Source of the DNA: Caldifarciminota bacterium
GTDB taxonomy: Bacteria; WOR-3; Hydrothermia; UBA1063; CAJXJZ01
DNA: 14,627 nucleotides
Direction of reading: 5' to 3'
Assembly: GCA_027073945.1 (NCBI GenBank)
Contig: JALTEL010000678.1
Coordinates: forward strand, 1-14,627
Shown in pieces: positions 1 to 7,276 of this stretch; position 1 is the stretch's first letter; every line of letters begins with the position of its first letter. The notes below the pieces were generated by a model. The model was not told the DNA's origin. It did no database searches and saw only the letters and a program-made list of their open reading frames with translations. The translations under genes were made by a program, and so were the position numbers.

Positions 1-810
1 TCTCAGGAAATACAGCAGCAGGTGGAAACACTCTACATATCTCTGACTGGAACCAGCTTTAGTGAGAATTTTGAGCAGCCCATATCCGGTCAATGGTATA
101 TTCAAGGTAACTGGCACAGAACGAACAGAAAAAGCTTTGATGGAAACTATTCCATGTACGCGGGTATTGATTCATTTTACGAAAATAACGAGCATGACAC
201 TCTAATAACACCCTATTTTTATACAGGAGAACAAACTACTCTTTCTTTTGCTGCATACTATTCTGTAACCAATTACGGCTCGGACGGTCTTTATATTTAT
301 TATGATAACCATGGGACATGGCAAGTACTCGATTTTTTGGGCTCGGGCGGAGCACTGACAAGTAAGTCCTTTGAAATCGCATGGAACGAATTTGAATACC
401 CATTAAAAGGACTCGGAATAGGTGATTCTACACGGATAAAATTTGTATTCTCATCGGATTCATCGGACACGGCAGAAGGCGCTTACATAGATGACTTGGG
501 AATAATATCTTCCCTTATAACTTCAGACAATACAGAGCATATGCCTTATATAAACAGGGCACATTTTTCAATATTCCCTGTTCCAGCTTCTCGTGAATTA
601 CATATTCTGCTTGAACATTTCACAGGAGAGAGTGTCATAGAGCTATTCGATACTCAAGGAAGACTCATTGACCTTATCAGAGACAAAAATGCCAGTAGTC
701 CAACGAAATGCATAGTATACAATACAAAAAATTTAAGCAAAGGAATATATTTCCTTGTCTTGAAAAACAAAGGTAATACTTATTTTAAAAAGGTGGTGAT
801 TGTAAAATGA
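1..810 (+). CDS. Secreted beta-sandwich protein with C-terminal type IX (Por) sorting tail, 5' end outside window
   Basis: This is the 3' part of a larger gene: the frame is open from base 1, and the GTG at 22 is not a convincing start because no ribosome site precedes it. Counting from that GTG, residues about 12-160 form an aromatic- and Gly-rich beta-sandwich. It runs from a SENFEQP start to a GAYIDDLGI end, the pattern of jelly-roll/MAM-like modules next to immune-inhibitor-A (M6) peptidases and adhesins in FCB bacteria. Residues about 178-262 read FSIFPVPASRELHI, then VIELFDTQGRLI, then LSKGIYFLVLKN and VVIVK, which is the type IX secretion sorting domain. The product is therefore probably exported across the outer membrane and released or anchored at the surface. 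Its upstream catalytic or binding part is not visible. Within the first 60 bases another frame looks more coding-like, so a frameshift is possible. The last four bases overlap the hisS start. Confidence 0.75.
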   Translation, partial: SQEIQQQVETLYISLTGTSFSENFEQPISGQWYIQGNWHRTNRKSFDGNYSMYAGIDSFYENNEHDTLITPYFYTGEQTTLSFAAYYSVTNYGSDGLYIYYDNHGTWQVLDFLGSGGALTSKSFEIAWNEFEYPLKGLGIGDSTRIKFVFSSDSSDTAEGAYIDDLGIISSLITSDNTEHMPYINRAHFSIFPVPASRELHILLEHFTGESVIELFDTQGRLIDLIRDKNASSPTKCIVYNTKNLSKGIYFLVLKNKGNTYFKKVVIVK

Positions 811-2096
811 GAACATTAAGAATACAAAAGCCAAAGGGAACAAGAGACATTGTCCCCGAGGAATATGCACTGAGAGAAAAAATTCTTGAAAGAGCCATCA
901 AAACCATAAGAGCATACGGATATAAATTTCTGCTAACTCCTACATTTGAAAAAACAGAACTATTCGTAAGATCCATTGGAGAATCCACCGACATTGTGGA
1001 GAAAGAGATGTACACCTTTCAGGATAAAAGGGGCCGCAGTTTAACACTAAGGCCCGAAGGAACCGCACCAATAATTCGTGCATTTCTTGAAGATAAGATA
1101 ATGCCGCCAGCAAAACTTGCTTATGTCATGAATATGTTCAGGGCTGAACGCCCACAAAAAGGCAGGTACAGAGAATTCTGGCAGGTTGGAATAGAGGCGA
1201 TAGGAATGAAAGACCCTCTTATTGACGCAGAAGTCATTGAGATGTCACATACTGTAATGAGGGAAGTTGGTGTAAAAAAGCCTGTGGTGCTGCTGAATTC
1301 AATAGGCTCTCTTGACGAGAGAGAAGCTTACAAAGATGCCCTGCTTGACTTCATAGAAGAACGTGAACAGGACGGAGTACTTCAACTCTGTGATGATTGT
1401 CAGAGAAGGAAAAGAAAAAACCCTCTCAGGATATTGGACTGCAAAGTGGACGGGCCGAAATTACGAGAAGCCCCTACACTCAAAGAATTTCTATCTCCAG
1501 AATCTTTAAAATACTTTGAGGAAGTGGAATCTTATCTAAATAAATGGAAGGTGCCATATAGAGAGGCGCCTCAGCTTGTCAGAGGACTCGACTACTACAA
1601 CCATACGGCATTTGAAATCACCTCCGATGAAATAGGCGTGGAAGATACCTTATTGGGAGGTGGCAGATATGATTCTCTTGTAGAAGACCTTGGGGGGCCT
1701 GCCACACCTGCTATAGGATGGGCATTCGGACTTGAGAGAATTATATCATACTTTTATCATATACCAAGATTAAAAGGCCCTTTTTACTTTGTTGCAACCG
1801 TTAACGAATTTTCCAAAGGCTATGCAATAGGACTTCTAAAAAAGATAAGAGATTGGAAAATCCCTTCAGATATGACTTATGAACCAAAAAGTTTAAAAGC
1901 CCAACTCAAGATTGCGGATAGATTGAATGCCGTAAAAGCCGTTATAATAGGAGAGGATGAAATAAAGAAAGGAAAGGTAAGAGTTAGAGATTTTGAACAG
2001 GGTGGTGAGATTCTCGTTCCTGAAGAACAATTAGTACAGATATATGAGGAAGAAATGGAAAAAGAGAGACAAATAGAGGAGCAACAAAATCCATAA
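807..2096 (+). CDS. hisS: Histidine--tRNA ligase (HisRS)
   Basis: This class II aminoacyl-tRNA synthetase charges tRNA-His with histidine in the cytoplasm. At 429 residues it has the usual bacterial length. Visible marks in order are KGTRDIVPEE (10-19), TLRPEGT (80-86), motif 2 FRAERPQKGRYREFWQ (111-126), the Cys-containing stretch CDDC...NPLRILDCK (195-213), the histidine-binding signature LVRGLDYYNHTAFE (257-270) and motif 3 GGGRYDSL...GLERI (284-312). The C-terminal part (about 325-412) is the anticodon-binding domain, followed by a charged tail rich in Glu and Lys. The ATG shares an ATGA overlap with the preceding secreted-protein gene and has an AGGTGG ribosome site at 791-796. It is therefore translated from the same message as that gene unless a promoter lies inside it. 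No missing key residue was seen. Confidence 0.97.
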   Translation: MRTLRIQKPKGTRDIVPEEYALREKILERAIKTIRAYGYKFLLTPTFEKTELFVRSIGESTDIVEKEMYTFQDKRGRSLTLRPEGTAPIIRAFLEDKIMPPAKLAYVMNMFRAERPQKGRYREFWQVGIEAIGMKDPLIDAEVIEMSHTVMREVGVKKPVVLLNSIGSLDEREAYKDALLDFIEEREQDGVLQLCDDCQRRKRKNPLRILDCKVDGPKLREAPTLKEFLSPESLKYFEEVESYLNKWKVPYREAPQLVRGLDYYNHTAFEITSDEIGVEDTLLGGGRYDSLVEDLGGPATPAIGWAFGLERIISYFYHIPRLKGPFYFVATVNEFSKGYAIGLLKKIRDWKIPSDMTYEPKSLKAQLKIADRLNAVKAVIIGEDEIKKGKVRVRDFEQGGEILVPEEQLVQIYEEEMEKERQIEEQQNP

Positions 2097-2125
2097 GTCT
2101 CATAATAAGCTATAAATATGTACTC

Positions 2126-2155
2126 TTGTGCCATATTTGTAAAATTTTGTATATT
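2126..2155 (+). promoter_or_regulatory. Possible promoter of fabG
   Basis: The 81-base gap between hisS and fabG is AT-rich and holds TTGTGC (2126-2131), then 18 bases, then TATATT (2150-2155). This is a fair match to a sigma-70-type promoter. The AAGGAGG ribosome site follows at 2166-2172. The -35 is weak and no terminator hairpin for hisS is visible, so fabG could also be read through from upstream. Confidence 0.4.
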
Positions 2156-2177
2156 TAGATAAAACAAGGAGGAACTA

Positions 2178-2909
2178 ATGGAAGAGAAAATAGGGCTTAT
2201 CACAGGAGGAAGTAGAGGTATTGGCAGAGCAATAGCTGAGAAATTCGCATCAAAAGGCATAGTTCCTTTCATTGTTTCCAATGAAGATACAATAGGGGAT
2301 GTAGCCAGGGAAATAGAAGACCAATACAATGTAAAAACACTTTACCATATAGTGCATATTGAGGATGAAAATTCAATGAATGAGCTTAGCGCATATATAA
2401 AAAGCAATGTGAACAGGATTGATTTCCTCATTAACAATGCCGGCATAACAAAGGACAAACTCTTTATGAGAATGAAGAAAAGTGATTGGGAAATAGTCCT
2501 GAAAATAAATCTTGAAGGCGTATTCTCTATGACTTCAATGGTGCTTCCTTTTATGCTCAAACAAAAAAGCGGAGTTATAGTTAACACTGCATCCGTTGTG
2601 GGAATAACAGGAAATCCCGGGCAAACAAATTATGCAGCTTCAAAAAGTGGTATTATTGCCTTTACCAAATCACTGGCAAAAGAAGTCGGGCCAAGAAATA
2701 TACGAGTACTTGCAATAGCCCCCGGATTCATAGAGACCCCAATGACTTCCAGACTTAAAGAAGAAGTGAAATCCGATTATCTGAGCAGAATAGCACTGCG
2801 GCGCTTTGGAAAACCGCAGGACGTAGCCAATCTGGTATATTTTTTAGTATCCGATGAGGCATCTTACCTTACAGGTCAGGTATTCGTTATTGACGGAGGT
2901 ATGATATAA
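2178..2909 (+). CDS. fabG: 3-oxoacyl-[acyl-carrier-protein] reductase (SDR family)
   Basis: This is a classical short-chain dehydrogenase/reductase, 243 residues, the normal FabG length. It probably reduces 3-oxoacyl-ACP with NADPH in fatty-acid elongation in the cytoplasm. The nucleotide-binding TGGSRGIG is at 9-16 and the structural NNAG at 86-89. The catalytic residues are Asn111 (in KINLEGVF), Ser139, Tyr152 and Lys156 (YxxxK in NYAASKSG). The PGFIETPMT segment (182-190) and the C-terminal LTGQVFVIDGGM are typical of FabG rather than of sugar-converting SDRs. Substrate assignment in this family is never certain from motifs. The start is set by AAGGAGG at 2166-2172, five bases before the ATG. 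The acpS gene elsewhere in the window belongs to the same pathway, but no other fab genes are adjacent. Confidence 0.85.
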   Translation: MEEKIGLITGGSRGIGRAIAEKFASKGIVPFIVSNEDTIGDVAREIEDQYNVKTLYHIVHIEDENSMNELSAYIKSNVNRIDFLINNAGITKDKLFMRMKKSDWEIVLKINLEGVFSMTSMVLPFMLKQKSGVIVNTASVVGITGNPGQTNYAASKSGIIAFTKSLAKEVGPRNIRVLAIAPGFIETPMTSRLKEEVKSDYLSRIALRRFGKPQDVANLVYFLVSDEASYLTGQVFVIDGGMI

Positions 2910-2937
2910 ACAAATGCTCGCCTTTAATTCACTTAGC

Positions 2938-2966
2938 TTGAAAATACATAACAGTTGCAGTATCTT
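2938..2966 (+). promoter_or_regulatory. Probable promoter of the aminotransferase gene
   Basis: TTGAAA (2938-2943) is followed after 17 bases by TATCTT (2961-2966), a good sigma-70-type match in the short gap after fabG. The ribosome site AAGGAGG lies at 2981-2987, leaving a leader of roughly 15-20 bases. No terminator hairpin for fabG is seen. Confidence 0.5.
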
Positions 2967-2990
2967 TTAATATGGAAGACAAGGAGGAAA

Positions 2991-4193
2991 ATGAAAAACT
3001 CAGGTATATCCAAAAGGGCATCTGATATCGGACCGTCTCCTATAAGAAAGTTGCTGCCATACGCAGAGAATGCAAAGGAAAAGGGCATTAAAGTATATCA
3101 CATAAATATAGGGCAGCCAGATATCCCCACTCCGGATATCATACTTGATGCTATGAGAGGGTTTGACAACCCTGTCCTTCCGTATGGACCTTCACAGGGA
3201 CTTTTGTCCCTGAGAGTGGCAGTAGCACAATATTTCAAGAGATTTGGAGTTTCTTTAAAAGAGGATGAAGTGTTTGTAACATCAGGTGGGTCTGAAGCCA
3301 TATATTTTTCTTTCATGGTTTTGCTGAATCCGGGAGACGAGGTGCTAATTCCAGAGCCCTACTACACTAATTATAACGGATTTGCGAATATGGCGGGCGT
3401 GGAAATAGTACCAATACCAACGAAAGCAGAACAGGGGTTCCACCTTCCCGATAAAGATATAATTGAAGGGCTTGTAACACCAAAAACAAAAGCAATACTG
3501 ATTTGCAGTCCCAATAATCCAACAGGTGTAATATATGATGAAAATGAAATAAATGCAGTGCTAAAATTGTCTGAAGAGCATAATCTGTATATACTGTCTG
3601 ATGAGGTTTACAGAGAGTTTATATTCAACGACCAAAAGCCATTTACAGCACTATCCCTTGATACTGACAGGGTAATTGTCCTTGATAGCATATCAAAAAG
3701 ATTCAGTGCATGCGGTGCAAGAATAGGTTTTATCATTACAAAAAACAAGGCTGTGCTTGAAAATACATTGAAATACGGCCAGGCTCGTTTATGTCCCCCC
3801 ACAATTGAGCAATATGGCGCAAAAGCAGGATTCGAGCATATAGATGAATTCCTGTCTCAAATGATTGAGGAGTATAAAAAAAGGCGCAATGCAGTATTTT
3901 CCGTGCTTAACGAAACAAAATTCGCATTCGCAGTGAAACCCAACGGAGCTTTTTACACTGTGCTAAAACTCCCTGTAAAAGATGCCGACCAATTTGCCAG
4001 ATGGCTTCTGACTTCATTTAATGTCAGGGGAGAAACAGTTATGATTGCACCTGCCGCCGCTTTCTACAGAACAAAAGGTGCAGGAGAGAATGAGGCGAGA
4101 ATCGCCTATGTACTGGAATCAGAAAAAATGCGACAAGCGATGTTTGTGCTTAATGAGGGTTTACAGCAGTATAAAAGAGAAGTGGAGCAATAA
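2991..4193 (+). CDS. Class I PLP-dependent aminotransferase (aspartate/aromatic type)
   Basis: This is a fold-type I aminotransferase of 400 residues, the usual length. It moves amino groups between an amino acid and a 2-oxo acid, with pyridoxal phosphate bound in the cytoplasm. Visible marks are INIGQPDIPTP (38-48), YGPSQGL (65-71), the PLP-contacting SPNNPTG (173-179, Asn175), SDEVY (203-207, Asp204 for the ring nitrogen and Tyr207), the Schiff-base Lys236 in SISKRFSACGARIGF, and Arg370 in NEARIAY, which binds the substrate carboxylate. The motifs do not separate aspartate, alanine and aromatic substrates, so no symbol is given. An in-frame TTG at 2955 would add 12 residues, but ATG 2991 is chosen because AAGGAGG (2981-2987) sits just before it and the family N-terminus begins there. 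The gene ends 4 bases from the convergent HD-GYP gene. Confidence 0.9.
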   Translation: MKNSGISKRASDIGPSPIRKLLPYAENAKEKGIKVYHINIGQPDIPTPDIILDAMRGFDNPVLPYGPSQGLLSLRVAVAQYFKRFGVSLKEDEVFVTSGGSEAIYFSFMVLLNPGDEVLIPEPYYTNYNGFANMAGVEIVPIPTKAEQGFHLPDKDIIEGLVTPKTKAILICSPNNPTGVIYDENEINAVLKLSEEHNLYILSDEVYREFIFNDQKPFTALSLDTDRVIVLDSISKRFSACGARIGFIITKNKAVLENTLKYGQARLCPPTIEQYGAKAGFEHIDEFLSQMIEEYKKRRNAVFSVLNETKFAFAVKPNGAFYTVLKLPVKDADQFARWLLTSFNVRGETVMIAPAAAFYRTKGAGENEARIAYVLESEKMRQAMFVLNEGLQQYKREVEQ

Positions 4194-4197
4194 AGAA

Positions 4198-5340
4198 TTA
4201 AGATTTATTTTCATAAATTTTAATAATTTCATCATATTTATTAATAAATGCCTTTACCACTTGCGGGTCAAAATGTTTACCTTTTTGCTGGACAATAAAA
4301 GAATATGCTTGTTGTGGAGGCCATGGAGACTTATACGGTCTTTTTGAAACAAGAGCATCAAATACATCTGCAACAGCGGTAATTCTGGCTTCAAGTGGTA
4401 TTTTCTCTCCAGCAAGACCTTCTGGATAGCCTTCACCATCCCATTTTTCGTGGTGATACAGAGCTATTCTACGCGCATATTTAAGGAGTTTATAATCGGG
4501 ATGCGTTAAAATTTTCCCACCTATTGTTGTATGAGTTTTCATAATTTCAAATTCCTGAGGGGTCAATCTTGCAGGTTTAAGTAATATATTATCTGGAATA
4601 GCGACTTTCCCAATATCGTGCATAGGGCTCGCATACAGAATAATGTCGCACAGCTCCTTACTGAGCCCGAGTCCTCTGGCGATAAAATAGGAGACCTTGG
4701 ACATTCTTTTTATATGGTCTCCTGTTTCTTTATCCTTAAACTCAGCTACAATTGACAGTCTGTATATTGTATCCAATTGGGAGCTCTTCAGCTCTTCAAG
4801 TAAAAGCCCGTTTGCCAATGAGGTCGCAGCCTGAGAAGCCATTGCCCTGACAAGACGAAGATAATCTTCGGTAAACATTTCAGAAGGTACGTTTACAAGT
4901 TGCAGTACACCTATAACAGCACCCTGTGGATCACTGAGGGGAATGGCAATAATGGACTTCGTCTTATAGCCGGTTTTTCTATCAAGTGTGTCATCATATT
5001 GTATGTTAAGAGCTTTAAGCTCCTCCATATTTTTTATAACAAGAATAGAACCTGATGTCGCAGTGTATCCCGCAACACTTTCTTTATTGATGGGGTATTT
5101 TTGCAGTTTAACAATGGAACGTAATTTGGGAGCACCTAATTTTCTTTTTAAAACCGGATTTTTGAATACGACAAATTCAAGTGTGTTGTGCTTTACTATA
5201 TAGAGTGATGCACCTTCTGCTTTTGTAATAACAATTGCATTATCCACAATCTCAGACAAAAGCTTCTGCAGGTCTCTCTCTGATGAAAGTAATATGCCAA
5301 TATTTATCAGTTTTTGTAAAATTTGCTCTCTGTTTTCCAT
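4198..5340 (-). CDS. GAF and HD-GYP domain protein, probable cyclic-di-GMP phosphodiesterase
   Basis: This is a predicted soluble signalling enzyme of 380 residues. It has no membrane segment, so it should act in the cytoplasm. Residues about 20-178 form a GAF-type sensor domain (for example IIAIPLSDPQGAVIGVLQLVN). Residues about 190-375 form an HD-GYP domain with a complete-looking metal and catalytic set: TGDHIKR (His209), HDIGK (His241, Asp242, Lys245), KTH (His270), HHEKWDGEGYPEGL (His296, His297, then Gly304-Tyr305-Pro306) and VADVFDAL (Asp325). HD-GYP enzymes of this kind hydrolyse cyclic-di-GMP to pGpG or GMP. The GAF ligand is unknown. The frame stays open to 5418, but the ATG at 5340 is preferred because a GAGGT ribosome site precedes it and upstream Met codons lack one. 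The gene stands alone, divergent from trxB, and no diguanylate cyclase is in the window. Confidence 0.88.
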   Translation of the reverse strand: MENREQILQKLINIGILLSSERDLQKLLSEIVDNAIVITKAEGASLYIVKHNTLEFVVFKNPVLKRKLGAPKLRSIVKLQKYPINKESVAGYTATSGSILVIKNMEELKALNIQYDDTLDRKTGYKTKSIIAIPLSDPQGAVIGVLQLVNVPSEMFTEDYLRLVRAMASQAATSLANGLLLEELKSSQLDTIYRLSIVAEFKDKETGDHIKRMSKVSYFIARGLGLSKELCDIILYASPMHDIGKVAIPDNILLKPARLTPQEFEIMKTHTTIGGKILTHPDYKLLKYARRIALYHHEKWDGEGYPEGLAGEKIPLEARITAVADVFDALVSKRPYKSPWPPQQAYSFIVQQKGKHFDPQVVKAFINKYDEIIKIYENKS

Positions 5341-5361
5341 CTCTACCTCATTATAAGACAT

Positions 5362-5367
5362 ATTATA
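5362..5367 (-). promoter_or_regulatory. Possible -10 element for the HD-GYP gene
   Basis: On the minus strand the reverse complement of 5362-5367 is a perfect TATAAT, about 20 bases upstream of the chosen ATG (5340). This would give a very short leader that still includes the GAGGT ribosome site. No good -35 is seen at 16-18 bases further out. A second perfect TATAAT at 5350-5355 lies too close to the start to be the main one. This promoter supports the shorter protein start. Confidence 0.4.
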
Positions 5368-5453
5368 CGTTTTAGCAAGAAGATACGTGTTTATCATTAT
5401 TTCTGGTCCAATGCACAAAATTCACAATGATATTTTTACAAAGGTACAGTTGC

Positions 5454-5482
5454 TTGAAGCTTCATGTATAAGGATTTAAAAT
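5454..5482 (+). promoter_or_regulatory. Probable promoter of the trxB-M23-amidohydrolase-M50 operon
   Basis: TTGAAG (5454-5459), 17 bases, then TAAAAT (5477-5482) fits a sigma-70-type promoter upstream of the AAAGGAGG ribosome site at 5497-5504. The perfect 10-base palindrome TGAAGCTTCA (5455-5464) covers most of the -35 box and could be an operator, though one such palindrome may be chance. The remaining gap between the divergent genes is AT-rich, with an ATATATATAT run at 5481-5490, and shows nothing else recognisable. Confidence 0.45.
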
Positions 5483-5512
5483 ATATATATTACATTAAAG
5501 GAGGCTTTAGAT

Positions 5513-6466
5513 ATGGAATTATTATTCACAGGTCAAAGCGAGGCTGTTGTTAAAAAAAATGTTGATGTTGCCATTATAGGAGCAGGACCTGCCGGCTTAA
5601 CCGCAGGCATCTATGCTGCACGCTCAGGGCTTTCTTCCGTAATTATTGATAAAAACATTGCAGGCGGACTGGCTGCTGAAGCTCCGTTTGTGGAGAATTA
5701 TCCACCATTTAAGGGTATAAAAGGCGAGGAACTCCTGAAGAAGATGAAAGAACACGCACAGGAATATACTGACATTCTGGAGATGAATCCTGTAAAAAGT
5801 ATAGAGATGAGCAATGGCGCTTTCCATATTGATGCAGAGCACGCTGAAATTGAATCACGGACTGTGATTTTTGCAACTGGCACAACGCATAAATTCCTGC
5901 AGGTAAAAGGAGAAAAAGAGCTATATGGCCGAGGAATCTCTTACTGTGTAACCTGTGATGGATATTTTTACAAAGGTAAGAAAGTAGTCGTTATAGGAGG
6001 GGGAAACTCCGGGGCTGTCGCTGCACTTTCTCTTTTTGATATTGATGCAGATGTCACAGTCTTAGAATATATGGACAGATGGATGTGCGAAGAAGCATAT
6101 AAAAACAAGATAATGGACAAAGGCATACCTTATATAACAGGAGCTCAGGTTGTGGAAATTGCAGGTGATAAAAACGTAAATGCAGTGAAATACATCGATA
6201 GAAAAAGCGGAGAAGCGAAATCGTTAGAAACTGACGGCGTATTTATTTACGTGGGATTAATCCCTTTGTCCGAGCTTGCAAAAAATATCGGCATTGCACT
6301 TGACAAAAGAGGCTATATAGCAACAGATGGTGACCAGAGAACCAATGTCAGATATGTTTATGCTGCAGGTGATATTACAGGAGGTGTGGCACAGATAATC
6401 GTCGCAGCTTCTGAAGGCGCTACAGCAGCTCTATCCGCCTATGAAGATTTAAAAATAAAAGGCTAA
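5513..6466 (+). CDS. trxB: Thioredoxin reductase-like flavoprotein, Thermoplasma-type without the NADPH motif
   Basis: This is a low-molecular-weight thioredoxin reductase of 317 residues, a cytoplasmic FAD enzyme that passes electrons to thioredoxin-like partners. FAD sites are GAGPAG (23-28) and the C-terminal YAAGDITGG (283-291). The redox-active disulfide is CVTC (145-148) within YCVTCDGYFYKGK. The second dinucleotide site GGGNSG (162-167) is present. The following HRRxxxR motif, which reads the NADPH 2'-phosphate in ordinary TrxB, is replaced by LEYMDRWMCEE (184-194). That region, with GIPYITGAQV and DGVFIYVGLIP further on, resembles what I recall of the Thermoplasma acidophilum enzyme, reported not to accept NADPH. 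The reductant may therefore be NADH, ferredoxin or something else, which is an inference. The start is supported by AAAGGAGG at 5497-5504. It is first in a four-gene operon. Confidence 0.88.
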   Translation: MELLFTGQSEAVVKKNVDVAIIGAGPAGLTAGIYAARSGLSSVIIDKNIAGGLAAEAPFVENYPPFKGIKGEELLKKMKEHAQEYTDILEMNPVKSIEMSNGAFHIDAEHAEIESRTVIFATGTTHKFLQVKGEKELYGRGISYCVTCDGYFYKGKKVVVIGGGNSGAVAALSLFDIDADVTVLEYMDRWMCEEAYKNKIMDKGIPYITGAQVVEIAGDKNVNAVKYIDRKSGEAKSLETDGVFIYVGLIPLSELAKNIGIALDKRGYIATDGDQRTNVRYVYAAGDITGGVAQIIVAASEGATAALSAYEDLKIKG

Positions 6467-6469
6467 TTT

Positions 6470-7276
6470 ATGTCAGACAGATATAACGTAATTATTACCT
6501 CCAGTAAAACCAATTATGTTAAAAAAATCAGTATACCCTCGTACTTACTGTATCTGACTGCCATTTTCACGGGACTTTTAACAGTATTTTTAGTGGTCAT
6601 TGTTCTTTTATACGGGCGTGTATATCTCAGAGCTTTAAAGGCCAATAGACTTGAGGCAGAGAATAGAATATTGAAAAAGCAAAATGCCATGGTGGTGGAG
6701 CTTGCCCGAAAGGTTAACAAGCTTGAGACTTTGCGTGCTCAGCTTTACACGATGCTGGGTTATGATAAAGCTCCCAAAATCACACCATTTACACAAAATA
6801 CCACTTTAATGGATACAAGTATAGAGGCGCCCGAAAGTAACCAAAAAACGGAAAAATACAGGTTCTCAAAAGCAATGGCTTACTATCTCATAACAACTTT
6901 AAAGAATGATTCTATCACCCCTGAGGGTTTTCCTGTAAAGGGGATAATTACAAGAGGATTTAGTTACATGCATAAGGCCATTGATATAGGTGTCCCCACA
7001 GGAACATATGTCCATGTCACAGCTTTTGGTACTGTGGACAGTATTTACAATGACACAAGACTGGGAAAGACAGTTATAATAAAGCATGGTGATAATTTTA
7101 AAACCCTTTACGGACATCTTGGCAAAGTATATGTTTATCCGGGGAAAAGCGTTGCAAAGGGAGACGTTATTGGAACAGTGGGTCTGACAGGTTTTACAAC
7201 CGGCCCTCATCTTCATTATGCTATTTTTCTGCATAATCATCCGGTTGATCCAATGCAATATTGCGTTCGCCAATGA
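6470..7276 (+). CDS. Membrane-anchored M23 (LytM) peptidase
   Basis: This is a predicted inner-membrane protein of 268 residues with its catalytic part in the periplasm, where M23 enzymes cut peptidoglycan cross-links. Residues 1-22 are cytoplasmic, 23-48 form one hydrophobic membrane segment, and about 50-98 form a coiled coil (ANRLEAENRILKKQNAMVVE and on). Residues about 150-265 are the M23 domain. Zinc ligands and catalytic residues look intact: His168 and Asp172 in HKAIDI, His216 in YGHL, and His247/His249 in GPHLHYAI. The usual Gly of HxGxD is Ala here. The layout, a membrane helix, a coiled coil and then M23, matches the MepM/NlpD-like group. It starts 3 bases after the trxB stop with only a weak AAAAGG ribosome site, so it is probably translationally coupled. 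Its stop overlaps the next start as ATGA. Confidence 0.9.
   Translation: MSDRYNVIITSSKTNYVKKISIPSYLLYLTAIFTGLLTVFLVVIVLLYGRVYLRALKANRLEAENRILKKQNAMVVELARKVNKLETLRAQLYTMLGYDKAPKITPFTQNTTLMDTSIEAPESNQKTEKYRFSKAMAYYLITTLKNDSITPEGFPVKGIITRGFSYMHKAIDIGVPTGTYVHVTAFGTVDSIYNDTRLGKTVIIKHGDNFKTLYGHLGKVYVYPGKSVAKGDVIGTVGLTGFTTGPHLHYAIFLHNHPVDPMQYCVRQ

Noticed and set aside
2097..2177. Small RNA or tRNA in the hisS-fabG gap
   Set aside because: Only AT-rich promoter-like sequence; no cloverleaf, CCA end or stable stem was found.
1877..2329. Minus-strand open frame across the hisS end and fabG start
   Set aside because: Ser- and Ile-rich translation with no motif, antisense to two clear genes and crossing their intergenic gap; a shadow frame.
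2955..2990. TTG start giving the aminotransferase 12 extra N-terminal residues
   Set aside because: It overlaps the proposed promoter and lacks a ribosome site, whereas ATG 2991 has AAGGAGG just upstream and the family N-terminus follows.
4236..4249. Perfect 14-base AT palindrome ATTTATTAATAAAT near the convergent junction, as a terminator
   Set aside because: It contains no G or C, so it would not form a stable hairpin, and it lies within the HD-GYP coding region.
5341..5418. Longer N-terminus of the HD-GYP protein beginning MCIGPEIM
   Set aside because: No ribosome site precedes it, a TATAAT lies inside this stretch, and ATG 5340 has a GAGGT ribosome site.
5481..5490. ATATATATAT run as a repeat element
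   Set aside because: A short AT run within a promoter region, without copies elsewhere in the window.
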